Positions 46,301 to 61,197 of a stretch of 64,000 nucleotides of DNA are shown here, piece by piece. The DNA is from Channa striata. Taxonomy: Eukaryota > Chordata > Actinopteri > Anabantiformes > Channidae. The notes under the pieces are model-generated. The model did not search any database, was not told the DNA's origin, and saw only the letters and a program-made list of their open reading frames with translations. The position numbers and the translations under genes are program-made. Positions within the stretch are counted from its first letter, which is position 1; every line of letters begins with the position of its first letter. Where the stretch lies: positions 2,232,001 through 2,296,000 of the forward strand of contig CM065173.1 of NCBI GenBank assembly GCA_033026295.1, written 5' to 3'.

Positions 46301-49300
46301 GGCTGAGCTCCCTGGATGCATGCTCTGTGCTTTTATTTGGTAATCACTTGTTATTTGTTTGCTTGCCTTTGACTTGTGTGCTGGTTAATTCATTTTTCCC
46401 TTTTTTAAATGACAACCTTGAGTTCAGTTTACTCATTTTAAACCATGACGTTTGACTTCCTGTGTTACTGCTTGAGATTGCAACCCCTCTCTTCATTTCC
46501 CTCTTCAGATACCAACCAGGCTCTGCGTCTCTGTCTGGGCACCAAGACAACTGGGGCGGAGTTTGGAGCCATCTCCGCTCTCAGCATAAACCACGATTGC
46601 TCACGACTTCTCTGTGGCTTTGCCAAGGGACAGGTATTGTGTATGCTCACAAACATATAGACGTAATCACAGGTTTGCTGATACAACATTGGCTAGAGTT
46701 GCAAACAATACGTCCTTCCTTTTTGTCTGCAACAATAGATTACAATGTGGGATCTTGCCAATGGGAAACTTCTGAGAACAATCACTGATGCCCATCCTCC
46801 AGGGACAGCCATACTTCATGTGAAGGTATACACACAGAGGAAATTAAAAGAAATTCACAGAGTGTCATGAGCTCAGTCACTGTTCTTATTGTTGTATCAG
46901 TTGTGATTCTCTCCTTGTTTTGTGTCTTTAGTTTACAGATGACCCAACCCTGGCAGTGTGCAATGACAGTGGGGGATCAGTTTTTGAGCTAGCTTTCAGG
47001 TAAATAATCCTAGTCTTTGTCCACCGCATGAGCAGTCAGTTAAGGTGCTACCTTAGGCCTAACATTAAATATTACTGCAGGGGACTATTTGACTTAGTTT
47101 AGTCCAAACCGTTTTTCAGCTTATTGAGGATATTGAACTGCACAGGTTGAAGTACTGGAAACATTTTTAATCTGCTATTTTTTTTGGTGGTATAGCCAAG
47201 CTAGTCATGTGTTATTATGCTTAACCAAACCCCAGTCCTAATGTCTCCAAAGAATTACCTGCACTTATACTATAATTACTTATTTTATTTTATAATATTT
47301 ATTTTTAAGCATAAAACCTCTGATATTGGGTTGCTGGTCCCTTTGTAAAATAGTGCGGCACTTTAAGGTGATATTTTTAATTTCAGTGCGTGTTGACAGG
47401 GGTGCCTTAAAGCAGGGCCAGCTGAACACCAAGATGGCAGGTTTTATAATGGTTCATTTCACACTGCTTATGTCAAAATCTAGAGCTAATCCCAGCTGAC
47501 CATTTTTGAGAGGCAGGGTGCATCCTATGGCTGAACAATGAGCAATGAGAGAGACAACCACTCACATTCGCAGAGAAATATAGTCACTGTTTAACGTAAC
47601 CATATGTCTTTGTGAAAGGAAACTCTAATCTGGAAAACTGTTATAAAATAGGCATATTAAAGTTATTGGAAGGCAAAGGGAAAACATGCAAGTTCTACAT
47701 CCTTCCATTAGGCAATATAAGCGTCAAAGCCCCCCCCCTTGTGGCTTAAATATAAGCTATTATTATTCATACAAGGAAGGGTGGTGGTGGAGGGGTTGAG
47801 GGAGGCTGGAGCCTATTCGAACTGCCACTGGTTGAGAGTACACACTGGACAAGTCTCCTGTTTGTCTCAGGGTTTAGAGTCACCAATAACATGCATGTCT
47901 TTAGACTGCGGAGGAAAACGAGAGCAGCTGAACGAAACCCACACAAATGTGGGGAGAACATGCAAACTCCAAACAGAAAGGTCACTGGTGGCAGGTGGAC
48001 TGAAACCAGGGACCTTTTAGCTGTACTAACAGCAGTACTAACCACTTCACCACCATGTTGTCCCCTTGACCCTGTACAATATAGAATATAAAATATGTTT
48101 TTCAATTAAACAAAACAATGTTGAAACTGGCTATAAACACAATCTTTCCCTCAATGTGTCTCTGTTAATGTTGTCTTTTACTGTTTCCAGAAGGGTGATG
48201 GGGATGCGGTCCTGTGACTCTCGGTGTCTTTTCAGCGGTTCCAAGGGGGAGGTCTGCTGTATCGAGCCGCTCCGTGTTCCCCCAGACTTGAGAGACCATC
48301 CCATCACACAGTACTCTCTGCTGGCCATGGCCTCGCTCACTAAGGTACACTGACACAGTGCCATTCATTGTGCACCTCTGTGTGCAGTGTCTCATGTTTT
48401 TCCTTTTTACTCCTCTGTCATTAGATTCTGGTCATTGGATTGAAGCCCTCCCTAAAAGTGTGGATGACTTTTCCCTACAGCAAGGTGTGTATTTCCATCT
48501 GCTTGTACAGTGTGTTAATGTTAATGGGTCATACATACCTACTGTTCTGTGTGTGAATCTGTGGATAATAAGATAGAAATAAGCATTTGTTAAGTTTGAC
48601 AAAATCTCAATCTTCTGTTGCAACATGTGTATGCTCAGTACTTTCCATAGTGATTTGGCTAATAAATTATAAATGAAACACGTCCATCTGAGCTCTGAAT
48701 AACCGGTTCATACTTTTAAAAGGTGTGGCTTAAAACAGCAGTTTGTTTCCCGTATAAACACTGTTTTTTGTACTGTAAGCATGATAACACTGGCCGACAA
48801 CGGCAGTAGTATGTATATATAATATATATCACATTGCAGTAAATAAATGTAAAGAACAAATAATAATGAGCGCACTAGTGATGGGGGTTTGAGATATAAG
48901 AAGAGAAAGTGAGATGGGAGGTTTGCCCTAGGTGATCCGTCAGAAACACTGACCATGACACAGGTGCATGTATAACTTAAAAGACCCAATGTTTGGACGT
49001 TAATTACAGCTAGGTTCAGAAATATTGAAAAAATGATACGTTTTTTTGCATTTGGCCTTCTTACAGCACCACTTTGACTTTAATATGAAACACTCCAGAT
49101 CTGAGCTTAATTCAAGGGGTTTGAGAAAAGTGTGGCATTAACCATTCAGTAATTACAGCCATTTATTGTTGGTTAGACTCCCCCCCCAATTCCACTCACA
49201 CTAACTAGGGTTTAGACTGTTCTTAAATATGTTGGCCTGTGCACATGCCACATATGTTGGCAAAGTGGATGCGTTGGTGTTGTTTCACATGGTGGTGCAG

Positions 49301-52300
49301 CTCCCGAAGATCCACACTGGAGATTGAAATTAGAGGACAACCTAAAATTTTCTAAATGTCAAGGTCACTTCATATTGTTCATATATAAGATGGTGAGCTG
49401 TTCTTAAACCCTCCAACAGCAGGTTGTCCAGATGAAGCAGCTAGAATTTCTTACTAGTTCAGTGCTAAACGCGAAAGGATCTGTCTCGTCATGCACTGTC
49501 TCAAGGTTTGAGAGCATTTTGAAAGCCCACTCCGCAGCGACCAAACCTCTCATTAGCAGAAATAATCAAAAAGCTAGACTAAGCGTTGCTGAGGACTATG
49601 GTCAGCTGGTCCAAAATTCACTTTAGCAATGAATACAAGTTTATTTTATTGGGATCCGATGGAAAAAATTATGTTTTTTGTCAGACTGGGGACTGAACTG
49701 AAGACTGAACCCATTGTGTGTAAAGAAGACAGTGAAATGAGAGAGTGTCATGTTTTGGAATTGCACCTCTTATACAGTTACATGGCCGGGTGAATACAAA
49801 TGTTCATCAGAACCTTCTTCGACAACATGGGGTTCCTTCATCACCTAGTCCTGATAAAGCCGTTCAAACCGAGGGCCTTTACACTTCCTATTAATAGTTA
49901 ACTCTTGTAGCCTTCAGAAAACTGTTTTCTGAAGGTCTGAAAGATTACAGAAACTGTAATCTTCCTCCATGCTGCAGTCATTGTGTTTTTCACAAAATTA
50001 CGTTTTTGTGTGGCAATAGGTGCCTTGGTTATTTTGTTTGCCACAACAAAAAATCCTTCAAATGTTGAGCAAGGACTAATGCATTTTTTCTAAAAATAAT
50101 AATAATAATAATAATAATTTGTTCTTCAATTTTGATCTTCAGTGTAAGTAAGGCCTTCACAAATTGTTCCTATTGAAGAAAGGTTCAGTGATCGAAGGTA
50201 AATTCAATAATCACTCCCATTGAAGGACAGGTGATCTATCTACTTGATATACAAAAAATTATAACTTAGAATTAAAGTTATTTTCAACTGCCAGAGAGCA
50301 AATTATGTTTGTCCTCACAGCAAAGAAAAGTCATTTCTGAAATTGTCCAATGAGAGCCGGGACAGGCTCCGACCCCCATGACTCTTGACAGGATAAGCAG
50401 CAGTGACAATGAATGTGTGGATGGACTTTAAGATGAATTACTGATGTTATGTGATGTTTCTTTTTTTTTTCACCAGTCTGATCCATCCAGTGTTCCTCAG
50501 CTGGCCTGGCAGTTTGTTCCTGTTCAGAAGACAGTTAACCCGATCCTGGCTTTTTGCAAAGGAGATACAGTCCACTTCCTCCTGGTACCTTCTCTGCTCG
50601 AGTTATTTTTAAAAAAATATCACTGTTTTCTCACATTTGTATTATAAAAATTGCTGCTCAGCATTAAGGGAAAACTAGTCTCAACTGAACTATGGCTCTT
50701 AGTCAGCCTGGGTACAGTGCTGAAAAGAAACCGTGGGTTGTTCTTGTTTTCCTCTATTAGTGATGAATAATAAGCTGTTCTGGCTTTACGGAGTGCTAAT
50801 TTGTATAAGTATAAACTCATTTTCCAGGCTAAGCGTGATTCTTGTGAATGAGTGGAACGCCATTTCCTTTCTAGTCTTCGTGACGCCCGCTTTAAATTGT
50901 GGGTTTGCGAGCTATACCATGGAGATCGCCTGTTCAGGTTTACTGCCTTCTTTTATAGAGGGGCAACAGTATTGAGTATGGAACGTAAAGATGCTGCATA
51001 ATTATCAGTAAGGTAATCAACTTGTACAGGAGTACAGTTAATGAGGCTACTCAGTTATATGGGTACATGTTGAAGTAAATGATGAAGGGATCATTTCCTT
51101 AAATTTGTTCAGTGTTTTCAGATAAACACCTACTGAAGCAAAACTTTTTTCTAGCTGCTGTATAGTCCATTAGATTAAATTCAAATGTTATTAGAAAATG
51201 GTCAGAGAGAACAGAATTATGAGCAAATACTGTTAGTTTATCAATTTCAATACCGTATATGTAAGGACAAGGTCTAGGTTGTGACTAAAATGATTGGGTT
51301 CTTTTACATTTTGAGAGAAACCAATTGAATCTAATAATGAAGTAAATGCCGTGTTGAGGGAGTTACTGTCAGCATCTACATGAATGTTAAAGTCGCCCAC
51401 TATGATGACTTTATTTGCACTAAGCACTAAGTCGGCTAGAAAATCTGAGAATTCAGTCAAAAATTCAGAATAAGGGACTGGAGGACATCTCAAACTATTG
51501 AAACAAAAGCTAACAACAGTGGTGGCTATACGGCAACAAAAAAAAAGACAGTTTCTCAATAACTTGTGAATTGTTAGGCGTCGTCTTGGTCTCGTGATGT
51601 CAAAATGTGAACAGCATGAGGATCTGTTTAAATACAAATTGTCAATAAAGTTTAGTAGTTTATTCATGGATTAGACATGATCCATGACTCACATTGTGAT
51701 TTTTGTGCTGGATCACCTTGATAGAGAACACACGCTGCGCAATAAATACTGAAACACTTAACAGTTGGATTTGTGCATTCAAAAGTTTAGGGAAGGTCTA
51801 ATTAAGTTTTCATTTTAGGGGCATTCTGAAATTTTAGTAGAGTAGAGTAGTGTTGTAACTAAACTGTGTTTTCTGGTTACCTGCGTAGCCTGATTTCTCA
51901 GAGGAACTAGCTTCTTTAGGTGCATGTAAATTCCCCAGTATGTTCTCTCAATAAATTATACTGTAATATTTCCTCTGTATTCTGTGTACTGTGGAAGAAC
52001 AGCTGAGTGTGTAGAGCTGTTTGTCACGTTTCAGTGTCCTCCTCTGCACTACTGTATATTCAGGTGAAGAAGGAGGAGACAGGCACCATCCATGTCATTA
52101 AACAAAGGCAGCTCCACCTCAGCTGTGACATCATTAGCCTGAGCGTAAGTACTTAACTCAAGACGCTGAGCCTCATCTCCTCATATTCATAACACACTGC
52201 TAAACCAAAGTAATCAACATTTGAATACTTGACAAGAATAGAGCTGGTTGGTTCCACATCATTCAACTGTCGCCGTGTCACACCAGTTAAATTTGCACCA

Positions 52301-55300
52301 ACATAACGTATACATTTTGTGTTTTGTCCAAAGTCTAAGTTTTATTCATGTGTGACCTAATCCCTACATCAACGCAGGCAAATGTGGTGCCTTGCAGTGA
52401 GGCGTTTGTGACTTGTTCTCTCTGTTTCTCTGCAGTGGATTAACAGTCGCACACTGGTTCTGGTAGACAGCCATGAAAAGCTGCAGGTTGTGGACCGGCC
52501 CAGCCAAGAGGTTTTGGAGACTCTGGACTTGGAGCATGTGCAGCTGGTCTATAATAGCAGGCATTTCAAATCGCTGGCCACTGGGGGAAATGTCTCCCAG
52601 GCTCTGGTGAGGAAATAGCTGATGACATACAGGATTAGAGGTCACATTTCACATTTGTTGGGTCATGAACAGAGGCTAATTTTAAGAAAAAATGTCTACA
52701 AAACTTTAAAGTGAGGGTGATTGTTGAAAAATGTGAAAGCTTGGAGGCTTACAGTCGGTCTGTTTTTTAGTTTAAGTTGTTGGTTATAGCCTTTTTTATA
52801 TTCGCTCTGTTACACCTGCAAACCTTCAGCAGCAAACTCAGACCTGTTTGGGTTTAGGGTAGACATATGAAATGTTATATGGCCACAAATACATGTCCAT
52901 CTTAGGGATGCACACATGCCACTTTATGATTTAAATCTAGTGAGAAAACAGCTTCTTACTAAATTGGCTCATTTTTTTTCCATAGAAAGTCTGATTTTAT
53001 CACGCTGATGTTTCTTCTCAGAATTTCTAATATTCAGCCCCTCCTGTGTGCAGTGCACACGGTTACCACTCACATCCTACTCTAACCTGTAAACCTGTAC
53101 GTTTTCAACATACTCTTTGCACTCTGTCAGGCACAGGGGAGTTTACGTCTTTTTTTCTATTAATTCTGAGGTTCAGCTGAAGCTTAATTAGCACGATGTT
53201 GGGCAGTATTTCATGTTCTTTAAATGCATATGTGGATGTTAAACAGCATGTGTGTGTTCCAGGCTTTAGTTGGAGAAAAGGCCTGCTACCAGTCAGTCTC
53301 AAGCTACGCAGGACAGATTGTCTATCTGGGCACCAAGGTACTGTGTGGTATTGCATGTTTAATCCATTAGTCTGTGTGTACACAATCATTTTTGAGTTTT
53401 CTCTCCCTGCACAGTAATAGCTAACCATATAGAAAAAGTCTGATGATTCTGCAGTGACAACAAAACAAACAAAACAGTAAAACACTGATATTGAAATTGT
53501 TTTGCAGAGGTGTGTTAAGTAGTTTATATAGAAGGCGACAGGGTAAAAGTCTTTTTTTCTTTTGAGTCTGGTGATTTGTTTTTTTGAACAGTGTGCTGTT
53601 CTCTTGTCTTGCAGTCAGCTCACATCATGACTCTACGAAACTGGAGAGAGGTCTGTACAGTACACAGTATGCAACTGGTTCAACATCAAAGAACTAGTGG
53701 TGATGGCCCAGCTGTTGGCAGATGGCCAGCCGTCAGCTTTTTTTATCACAGTCCTAAAGTCTGCAGCGTTAATCACGTAATACAAAGAGACTGGTTTTAT
53801 AAGATGGCCATAAGAACAGGGCCATGAGTTCTTGTTCACATACATTCTTACAAAGCCCACTGCAAAAGAGACTTGACTTGAAAAGATTGGAAGTGCAGTA
53901 AAGGATTGGATTTTTTTGGCTGCTTTTTCTTTGTGCCAATTTATGCTCACATCTTGCACACATTAAAATGGTTTTTCAAATGTTAAATGCCAATTTAAAT
54001 TGTTATTCTTGCGCTAAACCAATCCAGCTGGTAGTAAAGCAATGCTACTGCTATACCAGGATCACTCTGTTAAAGATTCGTGTTCCACCCTGCATGTCTC
54101 TCTGTGTCCAGCGTATAGATTGCATGCTGAAGCAGGAGCATTTTGTGGAGGCTCTCGCTTTGGCCTGGTCCTTTCATGAGGGAACTGCTAAGGCTGTGGT
54201 TGGTGGGTATAATAATAATAATCACCCATCCTGCAACATGGCATTCATTTTGCTCATCACAGTCACACAGCAGGTTTGAATATTTGGTTTCACTTCTACT
54301 AACAGATTGATTATGGCACATAAAACAAACATATGACCTCCTCACAGTTTTTTCTTTTATATTAAGATGCTTTTGTTGGCTTTAGTAAATACAAATTAAA
54401 TACAAGGTACCTTTTTACACCAAATACGTGTGGCTTAATTTTTTTTAAGGTTTATTATAGTCTTCATTTTAACTAGAATATAGTATAAATGCATGTTTTG
54501 TGCATTCAATTTGAATATATCTATAATCCTGTCATTCATTGTGGATGTTTGTCTCAGGCCTGTTTGGAGATCCTCTGAAGAGGAAGGGAGTGATAGCTGA
54601 CAAGGTAAAGACAGAAACCTACCACTTGCTTTATTACCGTGAACATATGAAACCAGTCCTCTCCTTCTTGTTCACTCTCTAAAGCACTCTGTGTGTGTGC
54701 AGATGGTAGAGATCCTGTTCCAGGTTGCAGAGCATGCTTTGAAGAAGTGTCCAGAACAAGGCAAGATCCAAGTGATGGAGCAGCATTTCCATGTAAGCTC
54801 TCATGCCTTAAAGAAAAATCATTACTAAAAAAAAAACCCAGCATCTAATATGAATCCAGATACTATTTAAATATTTGTTGCTGAATAAAGAGTTTGAAAA
54901 CATTATTTGATTGAAAAAACAGGTCGTTTGACAATCCTCCAAAAATTAGTGTTACATATTTTGTATATCATTACATTATCTTTTAATGTACCGTATTTTC
55001 CGGACCATAAGCCGCTACTTTTTTCCGACGTTTTGAAACCATGCGGCTTTTACAGAGATGCGGCTTTTCTATGAATTTTTCTGCAGCCCTCAGATGGGCG
55101 CTGTAGATGGAAGTCAGTGCAAACAAAAAAGCGCCAGTTTTTATTCTTAGCGCATGCAACCCAAGACGCACAACAGCAAAATACGGTAAAATTTTTACAC
55201 CCTCACCCCCTCATAATGGAAAACACGCGAAGAAATTCCTATGATGCAGCTTTTAATTTGAAGCCATCGATCTGGCTATCCGTGAAGGAAATCGAGTGTG

Positions 55301-58300
55301 ACAGTGGTTTCAATGCTCAGGAGGAAGATGAATAGCGATTTGTGGTTTCAGTGCACGGGAGAATGAAGCGACTTTAATAGTTGCGCAGTTGCGCTTTAAC
55401 AGTGCGCAGGAAGAAAAAGTGACGGTGGTTTGGTGTTCAGTGGTTTCAGTTCGCAGGAGGAAGAAAAATAAAGCAACTTGGTTTTAATGCGCAGGAGGAA
55501 GAAAAATAAAACCATGACTTTTCTGTTTTGTGTGATCAGCACTTTTACTGCCGTGTTACAGGCACCATTCGGGTTCAGGTGTATGAATAAACACTTATGG
55601 TACAAAATCTTTTGTTGAGCGCAGCAACTGCTGCGTAATTCGTGAAGAATAAGAGACGTCTTCTCCTTTGGCTATGGAACAAGCCGTTTATTTATAACAA
55701 GGACGTTTTTGTCGGCTCTGTACATTCGACATGTGTTATACCAGCCACACATACACGTAAACGCACTCTTTACCGTAATGCCGGTAAAACAGCGCACAGA
55801 ACATCCTCATGCCTACTGTGAACAATGAGTCGGAGCGCATACAACAGACATACAGACATCTTTCATCTATCAGCCTGGATATTGGCGGCTTATGGTCCGA
55901 TGCGGTTTATATGTGACAAAATATATATTTCTTTTAAATTTTAGCGGGTGCGGCTTAAATTTAGGTGCGCTCTATAGTCCAGAATTTACGGTACATTTTA
56001 AGCAGCATATGAACTTTTTTAGAAAATGGGTTTGTAGAAAATTATGAGCAGTAGTTATATTCATAAACATAGTTAGGTTTTTAGAATCCTCCTTAATGAG
56101 CCTGTAGACTTGTTTCCAAACCCACACATTACTTTTGAAAATTTTTTCCTCTAATAATCATGCAGTTAGACCCATCAGACTAGTGGGTTCAGTCAGTTTA
56201 ATTTAAGCTCAGCGAATATATTGTACACTAGGTAAAATTATGAACTGGATGACTCCCTCTGCTGAGCCAGGTCATTTATTTTTCACAGGAAAGTTCACAC
56301 AACGTTTGACACATTTTACAATTATTTTAGTATTTTCTAGTTATTTATGTCCTGTTGAAAGTTTTTTATATCTGTGGCCCCATGGTAGACCAGCGATGTG
56401 TCCAGGGTGTATCCTGCTGTCACTCACCGACAGCTGGGACAGGCTCCAGCCATCCATCACCCTTGACAATATAAGCAGTTAAGATCCAGGATATAGGGAT
56501 GTTTTTATACTTAAGTAATTCATTTACAAATGTAAAGAAGAAACGATTGTTCCTCAAAAAATGTATCTTCCTGTCAGAAATGCAATATTTCTTACTAAAA
56601 TGTATTGGATATGAAAGAAAAGTCAGGTTTTTCAAACCAGTTTTTTTTTTTTTTTTTTTTTTTTGGACTCGTTGGACTAGTTGCAGCTGATTGATTGAAG
56701 AAAAAATCTGTCTGTCTTTCTCTGTATGATGTGTTCAGGATGTGGTTCCACTCCTGGTGGATTACTGTCTGCTGCTACAGAGGCCGTAAGTATACAGTTC
56801 AAACTTGTAATTGGTAGTGTACGGTGTGTACACTAAGTTTGAACTGTCTGATCTCTTTATATTATGCTGTGTGGTTCCTGCTAATATATATTACTATAGT
56901 AGAGTGAGTAAGGTTTTTTGCTGTAGGGATGGACACTGTTCCAAAACCCTGAAACTTGGATTTTTTATTTTTTTTGTAAGTATGTAACTGACAGTATTGC
57001 AATTCAACAATATGTTGAGTCTAGAAGAGTCTAGATTCCTGGGTATCATCCAGTATTAGACAGCAAAAATGAATATTTGCTCCACAGCAGTATCTGTGCC
57101 TCATATTTTCTGTCTTTGTCAACAGTTTGGATGGGCATCATGGCTCCTGGCTCTGCCTTTTCACCATGTTTCTAGTGCTGCCAGGTCATGTCAGATGCCC
57201 TTTCTCTGGCACAAATGTTGCCCAGCTATATCACCATTTACATTGTAAATATTGGATATGACACATTCTTGGCAAGGAATTTTCAAGATATGTCATTGGT
57301 GACACAACATGGCATAGCCATAGTGTGTTTTACACGACTTAACTTCTTACTCTGTAAGTCGCTTTAGATGAAAGCATCTGCCAATTGGCTAAATGTAAAT
57401 GTAACCTCTGCACAAGGTTGAGTCTCGGACAGAACGTTTGACATGACCTACTTGCTCCTGCAACTCAATCTCATTCTGTTGCAGATGATTCTTGATTTGT
57501 AAATGTGTGTTTTTCTGTGCATGCACAGTGACCTTCTTTTCAACCAGCTGTATGCTCGCTTGGTGGAGAACACAGTAGCTAAAGGTGTCTTCCTTGAGTC
57601 CTTGGAGTCGTACATTGTTGCAGATCGCCTTGGTCACCTCACCACACCCATCATGAGGGATCTCCTGGCTCATTACCATGATAACAATATGATGGACAGT
57701 CTGGAAAGATGCATAGTTCACCTGGATGTCACCAGCCTTGACATACAGCAGGTGCGTGTGGGGGACGTAATAACAGTAGCAATCAGCCACCGTTAGAGAG
57801 GACTGGCTAGAACACAGTGTTTTACTGTCATTTTTAACAAACGTTCTTTGTGATTGAAGGTAGTTCGAGTTTGTTGGGACAACCAACTTTATGATGCAAT
57901 GATCTACGTTTTCAACAGCGGCATGAATGATTACATCACGCCTATGGAGGTAAGCCCAAAAAGTATACTCCAATAACCAAAACTCAGGAAACACAACATC
58001 TCAAGACCAGGAAACTAAGATTACAACCCACAGTGGAAAATAACAAAGAAGCATAATCGAGGGATGTGACAGTAGTGATGTTACCTCTAATAACAAGGCG
58101 GAGCTTTGAAACGAGTTACCAACATATTATAATGGATGAAACTGCCTCTGACCTCAGTCCTTTTAGATTGGCTCACTATAGATGCAGCAAGGGAAGATTT
58201 TAAGTTGTTGCCACTGAATAAGGTTAATCAAATTCCCAAAGCTGAACACCAGCACAATAAAAACAGATTTTATAATAATTACATCCACAGAATGCTGCAA

Positions 58301-61158
58301 TATTTGCTCTATCCAGAGCTCAAGAATTATAAATCCATTTCAAACCCTTGGGGAAAAGATAATCAACATTGAATTTAAGATACTTCTAAGGGAAAGAAGA
58401 AAAGAACAGACGTGTAAAATAAAGTTAGATTTCAGCTTTATTTAAGTCATTTTTACAATACCAAAAAATGTATGTGCACTTGTGAGGTGCGTCAGCATCA
58501 CCTTTGCAAGGCTACAACAATTACTGTGCCAGCAGATGTCGCCCACGTGCTCAATGAATGAACCTTGGAAAAGTCAACTCATTTTCCATACTACTACTAC
58601 TACTCTTTCGGCTTTTCCCATCAGGGGTCGCCACAGCGAATCATCCTTTTCCACCTCACTCTATACAATTGTCCAAAAGGGTTCAGTGGTTCAAATCAAG
58701 CCTGATTTGGAAATCACTATAGTAACAGCTACACAGGGGAACAGGGGAACAATGAGAACAACTAAAATTTAGTCTAGATCTGAGGGGGATGGCCGACTAG
58801 GCTTAATAGGGTAAATGGTAAAAGGGAAACTATAGCACCGTACAGGGAAACACTAAACGTGAGGGGAGGCCATAACTAAAGACGGGTACAATCCTGGCAG
58901 AGCTAACTAAGGACAGATAAGGGTGCAGGGAAGCAGAAAAACACAGACAACCAGGCAGCAGCGGAGTTAACTAAAGAATCCCAGCCAAACCTCAGACAAA
59001 GAACGAGCAGCAACAGAGTCCAAAGAGGAATGTTCAAAAGTCCACGAACAGGTTCAGTATGTAGCATGTCATTGAGTCACGTCATGACAAGAAACTGAGA
59101 AGGACCTGAAGTCAGAGCTGAGTAAATATGGGCAGATGAGCGGGTGAAAACAATGAGGGCGAGTAGTGAAGCTGAGGGAAATGAGACTGGAACAGGAAGT
59201 GGCGACAGAATAAAAGTCCAGAGGAGGAAATTGAAGTGAAGGACCAGATCATGACACTTGGTAAGCTAAAAAATGACACATCTTAAGTGAACAACTTAAG
59301 TGAACAGGTTGATCAATTGGTTTTCAGCTTCTTTCAAAGATTTCAGTGGTAGGATCATCAGGTTCAACTGAATCCACCTTAAGTGGTATTAATCAACAGA
59401 TTTTAATCCAGGCTAACATGTTATTATTTTATTTTTCACAAAACAAGTAGCTCGATGATGGGACAGGCGGATGCGTTCTGATTTTGTTTTGTTTTAATGG
59501 TGATATAAAATATTTTCATACATTCATTTAGTGTGTTTAGTTTATGAATTTATTGTTAAACTCTTTTGAGCTAACAGTTAACAGATGCTAACAGATGCTG
59601 AGTATTAACTGACTACATACCTTCACTGTGATGTCCACTGTGTGTGTATGTTTCAGAAACTCTTTGATGTGATTGGCCCACCTCTGAGGGAGGGAAGGAG
59701 CCTAACAGGTAAGGCTGGAAACCACACCCCATCCTATACTGCCGCCTCCATTCTCGGTGTTACGTGTGAGTAAAATGTGACTTCTGGGTCCAGTTCCCTC
59801 AGAGCAGTTATTCTCTACAATTAATGTATATTGACAGCTCTGAAAAAACTGATTTGTACAAATTCTTGTCCCGTTTCCGTACATGCATTTACATGCACTT
59901 AACCAACCAGGTCAATCAGGGAATAGAGTTTACATGCACTTGGGAGGGTCACTGAGGTATATCGGGCCAGCTGTTTTTGGAATAGCTGGCCATCATTTCA
60001 CTGAAATGCATGTTTTTATTACTGTAGCCATGCCTGTAGGCTGTGTTTGCTCCTTAAAATATCTAAGGGCAGCTCAAATCAGCTACACTATTTGATCTGT
60101 CAGTGCTCATTTTTAGAGCAGTTTTCAACTCTTAAAGCAAGAAAAGAGCAATCATGTTCCCTTGTGTGGTGTCAATTCTACTAACCAGCTAGCAATCTAA
60201 GACTCAACAATAATGATTTCAGGTATACTAATATGTAAAAACGGTCAAGCAAACGTTTGTTATGAGCATAAGTCCAAAAACCAGAGTAAGTAAGGTGTAT
60301 AATGTCGTACCAATGCAAACACGTCACATTTATTCATTTGAGAAATTAGTAATTTTTATTTCTCTCATTTGTAGGAAAGCTGTAAAATGCAAAAGAAAAC
60401 AGAAAATTTTAGTTTCAGATTCAACAGGGAACGCAACAGTGTGGCACATTAAACTTAGGGGAATGAATTGAAGTTTGGTTCAGGAACTATATTATGGCTG
60501 CGGTCATACTTCATCATTTAACAAGTAGATATTGCATTTAACTCCGTTGTTTTTCTCTTTGGACAGATGAGGAAGTGGTGATGGGAAACAAACTGTTGGT
60601 GTACATAAGGTGAGTTTAACCAGGGGTGAAAGTGGGTCAGACTCTAAAACCTTAACAGGATTCAGATAAGTATGATCTTTGGAAAATTCTTCTTAGTAAA
60701 GTAATGCACAATAAAGTTGCTTATTAATCTCTTTTTGTCAACACATTCACAATGTCTTTCAATGATCTTACACGTAAAACCCATCTTTCACCATAGATTG
60801 CGTGATGGTTTGTAAAATGCAGAGGTAGCATAAGCAGTACATAAAAAGAGTAAATCGTTAATACAGTTTTAACGTGTGTGTGTGCAGCTGTTGTCTGGCA
60901 GGAAGGGCATATCCACTAGGAGACATTCCTGAAGACCTTGTTGTTCAAGTCAAGAACCAAGTATGTGAACAGTATGTTGTAGAACTGATCGACATCAGGC
61001 TTGTGTGTTTCGTTGTGTGTATTGTGTCGTGTATGAAACAAACCTGGTGTCACCAGGATGTGAACGTGTTAAGTAGTAGTAACTGTCTTGTTGCCTGTTA
61101 TTATACTCTTGCAGATTATTAGTCCAAAGAAGCAAGGCAGAGAAAGCCAATGTTAATG

Positions 61159-61197
<39 letters not shown>

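Noticed and set aside
53633..53963. Minus-strand frame of 108 codons in vps8 intron 16
   Set aside because: No recognised domain and no splice or promoter support; treated as chance.
57389..57994. 201-codon minus-strand frame
   Set aside because: It is antisense to vps8 exons 21 and 22 and the short intron between; the plus-strand exons have clear homology, so this is a shadow.
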